DNA of 10,448 nt from Azoarcus sp. (GTDB lineage: Bacteria; Pseudomonadota; Gammaproteobacteria; Burkholderiales; Rhodocyclaceae), in NCBI GenBank assembly GCA_031285365.1, contig JAITWP010000201.1, forward strand, positions 1 to 10,448, given 5' to 3'. Both the position numbers and the translations under genes were made by a program. The notes under the pieces are model-generated. The model saw only the letters and a list, made by a program, of their open reading frames with translations. It had not been told where the DNA came from and did not search any database. This document shows positions 1 through 6,006 of this stretch, in pieces; positions within the stretch are counted from its first letter, which is position 1, and each line of letters opens with the position of its first letter.

Positions 1-18
1 GTTCACCTCGCAGTTTGC

Positions 19-48
19 TTGACCAATATGTAGCCAACAGGCTACGAT
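19..48 (+). promoter_or_regulatory. Putative promoter and operator of the toxin-antitoxin operon
   Basis: A -35-like TTGACC (19-24) and a -10-like TACGAT (43-48) are 18 bases apart. Between and overlapping them lies a perfect inverted repeat, GTAGCC (30-35), AACA, GGCTAC (40-45). An inverted repeat inside the core promoter is what one expects of an operator for the helix-turn-helix antitoxin encoded downstream; that link is inference. The predicted transcription start falls at about position 55, the first base of the toxin start codon. Confidence 0.45.
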
Positions 49-54
49 CATGCA

Positions 55-357
55 ATGTACACGATACTCATGCTCCCGGGTTTTGAGAAGTGGATCATCG
101 GCCTGAGGGACATTTCTACCCGAAGGAGGCTTGTTACGCGGCTACGCAAGGCAGAGCTTGGAAACCTTGGTGACGTGGTACGGGTAAGCGAAAAGGTGTG
201 GGAAATGCGTGAGTTCTTCGGCCCTGGTTGGCGCATGTACTACACGTTGCGCGGGGGTGCGCTGGTTGTGATGCTGGGGGGCGGGGATAAGTCCACACAA
301 AGCAACGACATTGCAAAAGCTATCGAATTGGCGGCTACTTTGGAGGTTGAGCCATGA
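55..357 (+). CDS. HigB/RelE-superfamily toxin (Gp49-like addiction module killer protein)
   Basis: This 100-residue protein matches the short, basic RelE/ParE-superfamily toxins of the 'addiction module killer protein' type, which in characterised HigB/RelE relatives are ribosome-dependent mRNA endonucleases acting in the cytoplasm. The family signatures are visible: GLRD near residue 16, LGNLGD (35-40), GPGWRMYY (56-63) and GGGDKSTQ (75-82) followed by NDI. Length is normal for the family and the gene appears intact. The start at 55 gives the usual N-terminus, but no Shine-Dalgarno sequence precedes it and the putative promoter would yield a nearly leaderless mRNA. The toxin precedes its antitoxin, as in HigBA-type modules, and overlaps it by four bases (ATGA at 354-357). 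Toxicity is assumed from the family. Confidence 0.88.
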   Translation: MYTILMLPGFEKWIIGLRDISTRRRLVTRLRKAELGNLGDVVRVSEKVWEMREFFGPGWRMYYTLRGGALVVMLGGGDKSTQSNDIAKAIELAATLEVEP

Positions 358-665
358 CCGAAAAAATCAAAATTTCCAGCCTGAAACGCTTTGACATCAC
401 GGAGCATCTTGATAGTGAAGATGCCATTGCTGAATACCTCACCCTCGTTCTGGAAGAAAACGACCCTGTTATGCTTGCTGCGGCGCTTGGTGATGTAGCC
501 CGCGCACGCGGTATGACGCAGCTTGCCAGAGATACCGGACTGAGCCGTGAGAGTCTTTACAAGGGGCTTTCCGGGAACCGTGTCCCCTCTGCCGATACGC
601 TGCTAAAGGTGATTCGTGCGCTTGGGTTCGATCTCACCATAACAGCGAAACACGCCGCCGTGTGA
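354..665 (+). CDS. HigA-like helix-turn-helix antitoxin
   Basis: A 103-residue protein of the 'addiction module antidote' family paired with the preceding toxin. The N-terminal segment (about 10-45, FDITEHLDSEDAIAEYL then EENDPVM) is the usual family lead, followed by a Cro/C1-type helix-turn-helix at roughly 46-75 (ALGDVARARGMTQLARDTGLSRESLYKGLSG). Antitoxins of this type bind and neutralise the toxin and usually repress their own promoter. The start codon overlaps the toxin stop (ATGA), and a very strong ribosome binding site, GGAGG at 342-346, lies seven bases upstream. That contrasts with the toxin, which has none, and would favour antitoxin synthesis. The protein looks complete. Its DNA target is not shown by the sequence, but the inverted repeat at 30-45 is the obvious candidate. 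Confidence 0.88.
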   Translation: MTEKIKISSLKRFDITEHLDSEDAIAEYLTLVLEENDPVMLAAALGDVARARGMTQLARDTGLSRESLYKGLSGNRVPSADTLLKVIRALGFDLTITAKHAAV

Positions 666-810
666 GCGGCTGTCATAGGTAGTCCGCTTGAGCGCAAAGT
701 CAAGCACAGCGCCAATTCAGTGCGCGACCCATGAAGCGTAACGCCTGCACGCGCCAGCGTGAGATGCAACCGCAAGACCAACCGAACGCTGGCCGCATGC
801 AGCACGATTA

Positions 811-880
811 CCCCAAACACAAAACCTCCCTTCTCCCGCACAGCGAAAGAAGGGAGGCTTCGAGGCACTCGTACTCACTT
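811..880. repeat. 70-bp direct repeat, copy 1, with internal hairpin
   Basis: This stretch matches 3157-3226 in the same orientation without gaps; I count 65 identical positions of 70. Inside it, CCTCCCTTCT (825-834) and AGAAGGGAGG (848-857) form a perfect 10-bp stem around a 13-base loop. No T-run follows, so it is not a classical terminator. It resembles dispersed intergenic palindromic repeats, but the copy number in the genome is unknown from this window. Confidence 0.85.
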
Positions 881-890
881 TTATAGCCCG

Positions 891-921
891 TTGATGTTTT
901 ATGAATAAGTAATGTTATGAT
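891..921 (+). promoter_or_regulatory. Possible promoter for the orphan gene at 997
   Basis: An extended -10 element, TG-T-TATGAT (913-921), lies in an AT-rich stretch. A -35-like TTGATG at 891-896 is 19 bases from the hexamer, slightly too far, but an extended -10 can act with a weak -35. Transcription would start at about 928, leaving a leader of roughly 70 bases. Confidence 0.35.
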
Positions 922-996
922 CGAATATGCCTCGGTGATAACTGATGGAAAATTAATTCTACTTCACAATTGACACCACTTTTCAGGAAAACCCTT

Positions 997-1935
997 ATGA
1001 GTAATTCAGCCACACCCGGAACGTTGAGCTACTACTGCCTTGAGGCCAAGAAGAATTTCTACGCCAATGAAGATTCTTACGTGGGCAGCGAACGCCTGAA
1101 ATTGACACGGCCCGCCAACTGGGGGAGGACGGATCAGGCGTGGCAACAGGAAAAGAAAGAACGCGAAGAGTTGATCAGAAGGGTTGCCGCCAGGGAACTG
1201 TTCAAGACGAATTGCACGATGTTTGTCCTTGACGTGCTGATTCAGGGTTACGAGGGGTTTGGCAAAAACAACAACAGCATAAAAATTGCTGCGGATAATG
1301 TTGTGCTGCGTTTAAAAAGAATGATCGACGGGCATTATTCGGGAATTCCAGGTGAAGAACATAAGCATCAGAGTGGCATGTATCTGGCGAAATTTCTGGT
1401 TGAAGAGATAAACAATGAGAAACTGCGCTGGAAAGCGCATTACTGGAATCCCGATGTCAACGAGCCAAAGACTCGGAACAACCCAGGGGAGCATCGAGCG
1501 ACCTGGGTGGAAGCGCGCGACACAAAGAAATATTACGGGAGAAATCCCGACCCCACGCTTCGTTGGAAAATTCCTCTGGACGGAGCGGTTGTTGGATACA
1601 ACCGGCAGGATAATAAAAACAATCTTCATAATACACAGGCATTCAATAGGTTGAGGAATGTAAAATTCTGTGTTGGCGTCTGCGAAGGCGGTCAGCACAT
1701 TTTCATAATGTCCGAAGGCGTGGTCTATGAAGCGGGCTGGGCTCAGCTTGGGGAAGCCGAGGATATATTGAAAGAAAGACCCTTTGGCCCATATCTTTCC
1801 GGCAATGAGTGGGACTCCGGTATTTTATTGATGCCGCCCGACTCTGGGTACGTCTCCCGATCTATCGACGAACTCAAGGTAGAAGCCATGAGAAATAACA
1901 ATTCTTTTCTTAAAAGGCTTTTCAGGTGGAATTAG
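997..1935 (+). CDS. Orphan protein, possible NlpC/P60- or papain-like cysteine peptidase/amidase
   Basis: I do not recognise the family. The ATG at 997 is preferred over an upstream in-frame TTG at 970 because AGGA (985-988) sits eight bases before it; the product is then 312 residues. No signal peptide or membrane segment is evident. Two places resemble a papain-like or NlpC/P60 active site: a Cys in TNCTMFVLDVL (Cys73), as at the start of the catalytic helix, and GGQHIFIMSEGVVYEAGW (His234), like the G-H-hydrophobic strand before a turn and a strand ending in E-A. The spacing between them, 161 residues, is longer than the compact NlpC/P60 core, so an insertion would be needed. The middle (about 110-200) is rich in charged residues, Trp and Asn. 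Composition is AT-richer than the core genes to the right, suggesting transfer. An exported NHL protein is encoded 80 bases downstream. The functional assignment is weak. Confidence 0.4.
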   Translation: MSNSATPGTLSYYCLEAKKNFYANEDSYVGSERLKLTRPANWGRTDQAWQQEKKEREELIRRVAARELFKTNCTMFVLDVLIQGYEGFGKNNNSIKIAADNVVLRLKRMIDGHYSGIPGEEHKHQSGMYLAKFLVEEINNEKLRWKAHYWNPDVNEPKTRNNPGEHRATWVEARDTKKYYGRNPDPTLRWKIPLDGAVVGYNRQDNKNNLHNTQAFNRLRNVKFCVGVCEGGQHIFIMSEGVVYEAGWAQLGEAEDILKERPFGPYLSGNEWDSGILLMPPDSGYVSRSIDELKVEAMRNNNSFLKRLFRWN

Positions 1936-2015
1936 CCATAATGCGAGGCAGGGGCGCTACCCTCCTGTAAGTCGGATTCAATTCACGCCATTTGCTGGAA
2001 CCGTCCATTGCTCCC

Positions 2016-3080
2016 ATGAAAACGAAATCGGCCCTTCTCATATTTCTCTCCGTTGTCCTCGCGCTTGGTCTTCTAATCCTCGCCCGATCACCATCCGCTC
2101 CGACGGTTACTGTCAGCACCCTTGCCGGAGGCGAGCAGGGTTTTGTTGATGATGTGGGGAGTGCCGCACGGTTCAATGAACCTTCCGGCATCGCTATGGA
2201 CAAGGCGGGTAATCTCTATGTGACGGACACCTTCAACCACCGCATCCGCAAAATTTCGCCGGAAGGGGAGGTCAGCACCTTTGCGGGCAGCGGCGTGTCG
2301 GGCAATGCTGACGGCACTGGAAATGCCGCACAGTTTGACCGACCCGAAGGCATCGCGATAGACAGAGCGGGTAACCTCTATGTGACGGATCGGGGTAACA
2401 ACAACATCCGCAAGATAACGTCGAAAGGAGAGGTCAGTACCCTTGCTGGCAGTAAACGGGGTTTTGCCGACGGCAAGGGAAGCGCCGCATGGTTTAATTG
2501 GCCCACAGGCATCGCGATAGACAGAGCAGGTAATCTCTATGTGGCGGATTACTACAGCTACAGTATCCGCAAGGTAACGCCGGTCGGTGAGGTCAGCACC
2601 TTTGTCGACGGCAGGAAGGGAAGCGGCCCTGAGCGGCTTGGTTCTCCTTGCGGCATCGCAATAGACGCGGCGGGCAACCTCTATGTAACGGCATCTGAGA
2701 GCATAAGAGAACCTGGGACCTGTCTCATTCGCAAGATAACACCGGAGAGAGACTGGAATTGGACCAGCACCTTTGTCGGCGGCAAGTCAGGTTTTGCCGA
2801 CGGCATCGGAGGCGCTGCAAGGTTTTTAGGCCCCTGCGGTGTTGCGATGGACAAGGCGGGTAATCTCTATGTGGCGGATTTTGGTAACCATCGCATCCGC
2901 AAGGTATCAAAGAAAGGAGAAGTCAGTACCCTTGCTGGCGACGGCAGGCAAGGTTTTGCCGATGGGCCGGGAAGCGTCGCGCAGTTCAATGAACCTTTCG
3001 GCATAGCGATAGATGAAGCAGGCAACCTCTATGTAGCGGATACCAGCAACCATCGCATTCGCAAAATAGTGTTGAAATAG
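2016..3080 (+). CDS. Exported or membrane-anchored NHL-repeat six-bladed beta-propeller protein
   Basis: The 354-residue product begins MKTKSALLIFLSVVLALGLLILA, a signal peptide or N-terminal membrane anchor without a lipobox Cys. This is why ATG 2016 is preferred to the in-frame TTG at 1992. The rest is six NHL repeats of about 52-57 residues starting near residues 33, 86, 140, 193, 250 and 303. Each follows the pattern (V/T)STxxG, GxADGxGxAAxF, GIAxDxAGNLYVxD, then hIRKI. Six blades would close one propeller filling the whole protein. Blade 4 is degenerate, with the GFADG segment lost and Cys in SPCG and GTCL. NHL propellers usually bind proteins or other ligands; some act as lyases or hydrolases, but no catalytic residues can be assigned here. 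It most likely acts in the periplasm or at the cell surface. No strong ribosome binding site is seen. Its specific role is unknown. Confidence 0.85.
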   Translation: MKTKSALLIFLSVVLALGLLILARSPSAPTVTVSTLAGGEQGFVDDVGSAARFNEPSGIAMDKAGNLYVTDTFNHRIRKISPEGEVSTFAGSGVSGNADGTGNAAQFDRPEGIAIDRAGNLYVTDRGNNNIRKITSKGEVSTLAGSKRGFADGKGSAAWFNWPTGIAIDRAGNLYVADYYSYSIRKVTPVGEVSTFVDGRKGSGPERLGSPCGIAIDAAGNLYVTASESIREPGTCLIRKITPERDWNWTSTFVGGKSGFADGIGGAARFLGPCGVAMDKAGNLYVADFGNHRIRKVSKKGEVSTLAGDGRQGFADGPGSVAQFNEPFGIAIDEAGNLYVADTSNHRIRKIVLK

Positions 3081-3156
3081 ATCAGCGGGAAACTCTCCTG
3101 AGAGGCACGTAACTTCATTTTCTTTCGCCATGTGAAAGCGTGGATTTTTCCTGGTT

Positions 3157-3226
3157 CCCCAAACACAAAACCCCCCTTCTCCCGCACAGCGAAAGAAGGG
3201 AGGTTTCAAGGCACCCGTGCTCACTT
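3157..3226. repeat. 70-bp direct repeat, copy 2, with internal hairpin
   Basis: This is the same sequence and orientation as 811-880, differing at five positions. The internal stem is CCCCCCTTCT (3171-3180) against AGAAGGGAGG (3194-3203), with one C-A mismatch relative to copy 1. Three extra A-T pairs (3168-3170 with 3204-3206) extend the stem outward. It lies between convergent genes, so it could help stop transcription in either direction. Confidence 0.85.
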
Positions 3227-3239
3227 CTCACACGGGGCC
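3210..3239. terminator. GC-rich hairpin between convergent genes, no T-run
   Basis: GGC-A-CCCGTG (3210-3219) pairs with CACGGG-GCC (3231-3239), giving nine base pairs with one bulged A and an 11-base loop. No T-run follows on either strand, so this could be a Rho-dependent or bidirectional stop or simply a 3'-end stabiliser. Copy 1 of the repeat lacks the partner arm, so this hairpin is not part of the repeat unit. Confidence 0.35.
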
Positions 3240-3266
3240 GGGAAGCAGCCCTTATGAACCGCCCCG

Positions 3267-3294
3267 AAAAAACAGCCTGCTATCCCGCTCAGGC
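3267..3294 (-). terminator. Possible intrinsic terminator of the M16-rsmD-coaD-ferredoxin operon
   Basis: Read on the minus strand, GCCTG (complement of 3290-3294) pairs with CAGGC (complement of 3275-3279) and is followed two bases later by six T residues (complement of 3267-3272). The stem is only five base pairs and overlaps the ferredoxin stop codon, so the terminator is plausible but weak. Confidence 0.4.
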
Positions 3295-3537
3295 AGGATT
3301 GAGCTTGTGGAATTTGGCAAGCAGTTCGTCCTGTGCTTCTTCGTGATCCGGATCCTTGAGAATGCAATCGACCGGGCAGACGGCTATGCATTGCGGGTCG
3401 TCGAAATGGCCGACGCATTCGGTGCATTTTGCGGGATCGATAATATAGACTTCGTCGCCCTGTGAAATCGCGCTGTTGGGGCACTCGGGTTCACAGACGT
3501 CGCAGTTGATACATTCATCGGTAATCATCAGAGACAT
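3289..3537 (-). CDS. 2[4Fe-4S] ferredoxin of the Allochromatium (Alvin)/YfhL type
   Basis: This 82-residue soluble ferredoxin carries two [4Fe-4S] clusters and acts as a low-potential cytoplasmic electron carrier. Nine Cys are visible. The first motif is C9-x2-C12-x2-C15-x3-C19-P. The second is C38-x2-C41, an eight-residue spacer (VGHFDDPQ), then C50-x3-C54-P, with an extra C58. The inserted spacer in the second motif and the C-terminal helical extension (EEAQDELLAKFHKL) are hallmarks of the Allochromatium vinosum-type ferredoxins. The N-terminus MSLMITDECINCDVCEPECP matches that family almost word for word, supporting the start. A purine-rich AAGGAAGGA lies just upstream. It is the last gene of the minus-strand operon, 22 bases after coaD. 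Its redox partner cannot be told from the neighbours. Confidence 0.95.
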   Translation of the reverse strand: MSLMITDECINCDVCEPECPNSAISQGDEVYIIDPAKCTECVGHFDDPQCIAVCPVDCILKDPDHEEAQDELLAKFHKLNPA

Positions 3538-3559
3538 GTCGTTGGTTCCTTCCTTTGAA

Positions 3560-4045
3560 TCAGAATTTGCAGAACTTGCGTTGCAGACGTGAAAAAACAG
3601 CTTCGGGCACGAATTGACTGACGTCGCCGCCGTGACGGGCGATTTCGCGCACGATGCTGGCTGAAAGATAACTGTGTTCTTCGGCTGGGAGCAAGAACAC
3701 GGTTTCCATTGCGGGGTAGAGTTTGTGGTTCATCGCCACCATCCGGGCTTCGTATTCGAAATCGGCCAGCGTGCGTACCCCGCGTATGACGATGTGTGCC
3801 TTGCGTTCGCGCAGGAGATCGACGAGCAGGCAGTCGAAGCCGATGACTTCGACGTTGGAAATTGGGCGCAATACTTCGGCAGCAATCTCGACGCGCTCTT
3901 CAAGGGGAAAGAGGGTCTCCTGACGGCTGGCGGCCACGGCGACGATGATCTGCTCGAACATCGAGGCCGCACGGCTCACGAGGTTTTCGTGCCCGAGGGT
4001 AAAGGGATCGAAGGAGCCGGGGAAAACGGCTATGGCATCTTTCAT
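3560..4045 (-). CDS. coaD: Phosphopantetheine adenylyltransferase
   Basis: CoaD transfers AMP from ATP to 4'-phosphopantetheine, giving dephospho-CoA, the penultimate step of coenzyme A synthesis in the cytoplasm. The 161-residue length matches the family (159 in E. coli). Visible motifs are GSFDPFTLGH (10-19, the nucleotidyltransferase TxGH signature), IRGVRTLADFEYE (88-99), MNHKLYP (105-111) and the C-terminal YLSASIVRE (126-134). The last replaces the more usual ISSSxVRE, and the lysine normally seen near residue 42 (SKK) is here within ASRQETLF, so two ligand-side positions are atypical. The ATG at 4045 is chosen because the protein then starts exactly at the family N-terminus and forms an ATGA overlap with the rsmD stop. 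A longer reading from 4114 would lie inside rsmD and is unlikely. Confidence 0.95.
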   Translation of the reverse strand: MKDAIAVFPGSFDPFTLGHENLVSRAASMFEQIIVAVAASRQETLFPLEERVEIAAEVLRPISNVEVIGFDCLLVDLLRERKAHIVIRGVRTLADFEYEARMVAMNHKLYPAMETVFLLPAEEHSYLSASIVREIARHGGDVSQFVPEAVFSRLQRKFCKF

Positions 4046-4593
4046 GCGGCTTCGGTACGTTCGAGAAGGTAAAAATGAACCTGTCCGGCGCGGCTTTGCC
4101 TGGAGATGCGCCATCCCGCAGGGGGATCGAGCGGCGCTTCGGCTTCGGCATACGCCAGATTGCCGGGAGGTATCACCCGGCCCAGCAGGGGCATTATTTG
4201 TTCAAGCAGTTTTTGACGGTAAGGCGGATCGACGAATGCTACGTTGAATTGCCGTGTCGTGGAAGCGAGAAATTCTAACGCATCACCCCGCACGATTTCT
4301 ATTTGCGTGGCGGCCAGTTTTTCGGCATTGCGCCGCAGGGCGGCATGGGCGCGGGAATCCTGCTCGACGAGGGTGACTGAGGCCGCACCACGGGAGGCGG
4401 CCTCGAACCCGAGGATGCCGGAACCGGCAAAGAGGTCGAGGCAGGCGAGACCGTCGAGGGTCTGTCCGAGCCAGTTGAACAGGGTTTCGCGCACGCGATC
4501 CGGCGTCGGTCTGAGGCCGGGGATGTCGGCAACGTCAACGAGCCGCGAACGCCACATTCCGCCAACGATGCGAACCCGATGGTTCGCATTCAT
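4042..4593 (-). CDS. rsmD: 16S rRNA (guanine(966)-N2)-methyltransferase
   Basis: RsmD methylates G966 of 16S rRNA using S-adenosylmethionine during assembly of the small subunit. The 183-residue protein has the family N-terminus RIVGGMWRSRLV, the RPTPDRVRETLFNWL segment (28-42), the SAM-binding motif I LDLFAGSGILG (52-62), acidic motif II ending in VEQD (76-79), and the catalytic DPPY (122-125) typical of N-methyltransferases acting on exocyclic amines. Length agrees with the family. Its start codon overlaps the stop of the upstream peptidase gene (ATGA at 4590-4593, minus strand) and its stop overlaps the coaD start, so it is translationally coupled on both sides. The rsmD-coaD pairing is common in bacteria and supports the call. 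Confidence 0.95.
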   Translation of the reverse strand: MNANHRVRIVGGMWRSRLVDVADIPGLRPTPDRVRETLFNWLGQTLDGLACLDLFAGSGILGFEAASRGAASVTLVEQDSRAHAALRRNAEKLAATQIEIVRGDALEFLASTTRQFNVAFVDPPYRQKLLEQIMPLLGRVIPPGNLAYAEAEAPLDPPAGWRISRQSRAGQVHFYLLERTEAA

Positions 4594-5978
4594 GGTTGGG
4601 TGGTTGTTCCTGTGCCGCCTTCGTCCTTGTCGCCGTCTCCACCGGCAATCACGGTGATGAGACGATCAGGGTGTACGCGGCGGGCAAAGGCGTCGCGAAC
4701 CGCTTCGCGGCTCACGGCGCTCACGGCGCGGGGATAATGTTCGAGCCAGTCGTGAGACAGGCCGTAGAAGCCGATCATGGAGACAAAACCGAGAATCTTG
4801 GCGTTGGAATCAAGCCGCAGACCGAAGCCGTTGACCATGTTGTCACGTGCTGCTTGCAATTCTTTTTCGGTGGGTCCCTCGGAGATGAAGCCGGTGAGGG
4901 TGCTGCGCACGACTTCGAGCGCCAGCGTGCTTTGTGCGCCCTTGGTTTGCAGGCCGATCTGGAAGGGGCCAAGGACGCGGCGAGGCTCGAAATAGCTGTG
5001 AATGTCATACGCGAAGCCGCGTTTTTCGCGCACTTCTTTCATGAGGCGGGAGGTGAAGCCTCCGCCGCCGAGAATGTGGTTGCCGACGAGCAGCGGGAAG
5101 TAGTCGGGATCGTCGCGGCTCATACCCGGCTGGCCGACGAAGATATGAGACTGGGCGGAGGGATTGGCAACGCGCATCATCTGGCCTTCCTTGAGCGGGG
5201 AGGGCACGGACAGCGCTTCGACGTTGCCGCCAGCGGGCAGGTTCCGGGTCAGCGTGATGGCGATTTTTTCAGCCGTGGCGCGATCGAGGTCGCCGACGAT
5301 GGCGATGGAGGCGTTACGCGCGCTGTAGTAGCGGGTATGAAAGCCGACGAGGTCTTCACGGGTGATCGAGGAGATGGATTTTTCATCACTGTTGACGCCG
5401 TAGGGATGTCCGGCGTAAATCGCGGCGGTGAAGGCTCGCACGCCCAGCGGCGCGGGTTTGGTGAGCGCCTCGCGCAGGTTAGCCAGCGAACGGACGCGCT
5501 CGCGTTCGAGTATCTCGGCAGGAAATCTGGGACGGGTGAGTACGGTGGCGGCCAGCGCCACGGATTCGTCGCGTTCCTGGGCGGACGAGAGCATGCGCAG
5601 GGAAAGGCTGGCGCGGTCTCTGTCCATGCTGCCGCCAAGGATGAGTCCGAGGTCGGCGGCGCGTTCGGAAATAGCCTGTTCGTCGAGGTCGCCCGCACCG
5701 GCGTCGAGCATGGCATGGGTGAAACCGGCAACGCCGCTTTTCTCTGCGGGGTCGAAGGCGCTGCCTGCGGCAAAGTCAACCTGGATGTCGATCATCGGCA
5801 ACGCACGGCTGGCAACGAAGTGGACTTTCGCGCCGGTGGGGGCTGTCCATTGTTCGATGCGGGGAGCGGCCTGGGCGAAAGGACTGCTGATGCCGGAGAC
5901 GGCAAGGATGATCGAGGCCAGCGCCGGGGTGCGCAGGTGGCGTGAAAGGGCCGTGAAAAAATCGAAGAGAAAGCGCAT
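4590..5978 (-). CDS. M16 family peptidase homologue lacking the zinc site (partner subunit)
   Basis: A 462-residue M16B-type protein with a predicted signal peptide (MRFLFDFF to about SSPFAQA, residue 37), so periplasmic or envelope-located. The zinc motif HxxEH is replaced by HAMLD at 88-92, so it should not bind catalytic zinc. What is kept is the C-terminal-lobe signature GGGGFTSRLMKEVREKRGFAYDI (about 304-326), whose Arg-Tyr pair (R320, Y324) holds substrate in M16 enzymes. In heterodimeric M16B peptidases one subunit carries zinc and the other supplies this R/Y motif; the zinc subunit here is encoded immediately upstream, 28 bases away. The ATG at 5978 is preferred because a signal peptide follows it; a TTG at 6038 would start inside the upstream gene. 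The C-terminal end (GDGDKDEGGTGTTTQP) is low complexity. The substrate is unknown. Confidence 0.92.
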   Translation of the reverse strand: MRFLFDFFTALSRHLRTPALASIILAVSGISSPFAQAAPRIEQWTAPTGAKVHFVASRALPMIDIQVDFAAGSAFDPAEKSGVAGFTHAMLDAGAGDLDEQAISERAADLGLILGGSMDRDRASLSLRMLSSAQERDESVALAATVLTRPRFPAEILERERVRSLANLREALTKPAPLGVRAFTAAIYAGHPYGVNSDEKSISSITREDLVGFHTRYYSARNASIAIVGDLDRATAEKIAITLTRNLPAGGNVEALSVPSPLKEGQMMRVANPSAQSHIFVGQPGMSRDDPDYFPLLVGNHILGGGGFTSRLMKEVREKRGFAYDIHSYFEPRRVLGPFQIGLQTKGAQSTLALEVVRSTLTGFISEGPTEKELQAARDNMVNGFGLRLDSNAKILGFVSMIGFYGLSHDWLEHYPRAVSAVSREAVRDAFARRVHPDRLITVIAGGDGDKDEGGTGTTTQP

Positions 5979-6006
5979 ATCGAAAGAAACCTTGAAATGA
6001 GCGGAA

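Larger units (their letters stand above)
666..996. other. Intergenic region between the antitoxin and orphan genes
   Basis: No convincing gene is present. The first 145 bases show no structure I can interpret. The stretch 811-880 is copy 1 of a hairpin-containing repeat, and an AT-rich segment from about 885 to 965 contains a possible promoter for the next gene. Confidence 0.6.
3081..3288. other. Intergenic region between converging NHL and ferredoxin genes
   Basis: There is no gene here. The stretch holds repeat copy 2 (3157-3226) with its hairpin, a second hairpin overlapping the repeat's end (3210-3239), and the possible terminator of the minus-strand operon. Confidence 0.6.

Noticed and set aside
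731..886. Small plus-strand frame of 51 codons ending in the repeat (MKRNACTRQR...), matched by a similar peptide in copy 2 (PKHKT...LLPHSERRE)
   Set aside because: Both peptides are just translations of the 70-bp repeat. Most of the five differences between copies change the amino acid, so there is no sign of protein-level conservation, and there is no ribosome binding site.
970..996. Upstream TTG start for the orphan gene
   Set aside because: No ribosome binding site precedes TTG 970, whereas ATG 997 has AGGA at the right distance.
811..3226. CRISPR array or insertion sequence suggested by the repeated unit
   Set aside because: Only two copies, 2.3 kb apart with genes between. No spacer-sized intervals, no transposase, no terminal inverted repeats or target duplications seen.
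4046..4114. Longer N-terminus for CoaD
   Set aside because: It would extend 69 bases into rsmD, and the family N-terminus begins at the ATG at 4045, which forms an ATGA overlap.
4596..5945. Long plus-strand open frame of 449 codons opposite the zinc-less M16 gene
   Set aside because: It is antisense to a clear M16 homologue in GC-rich DNA, its translation is Gly/Ala/Glu/Val-rich without any domain, and it has no ribosome binding site. It is a shadow frame.
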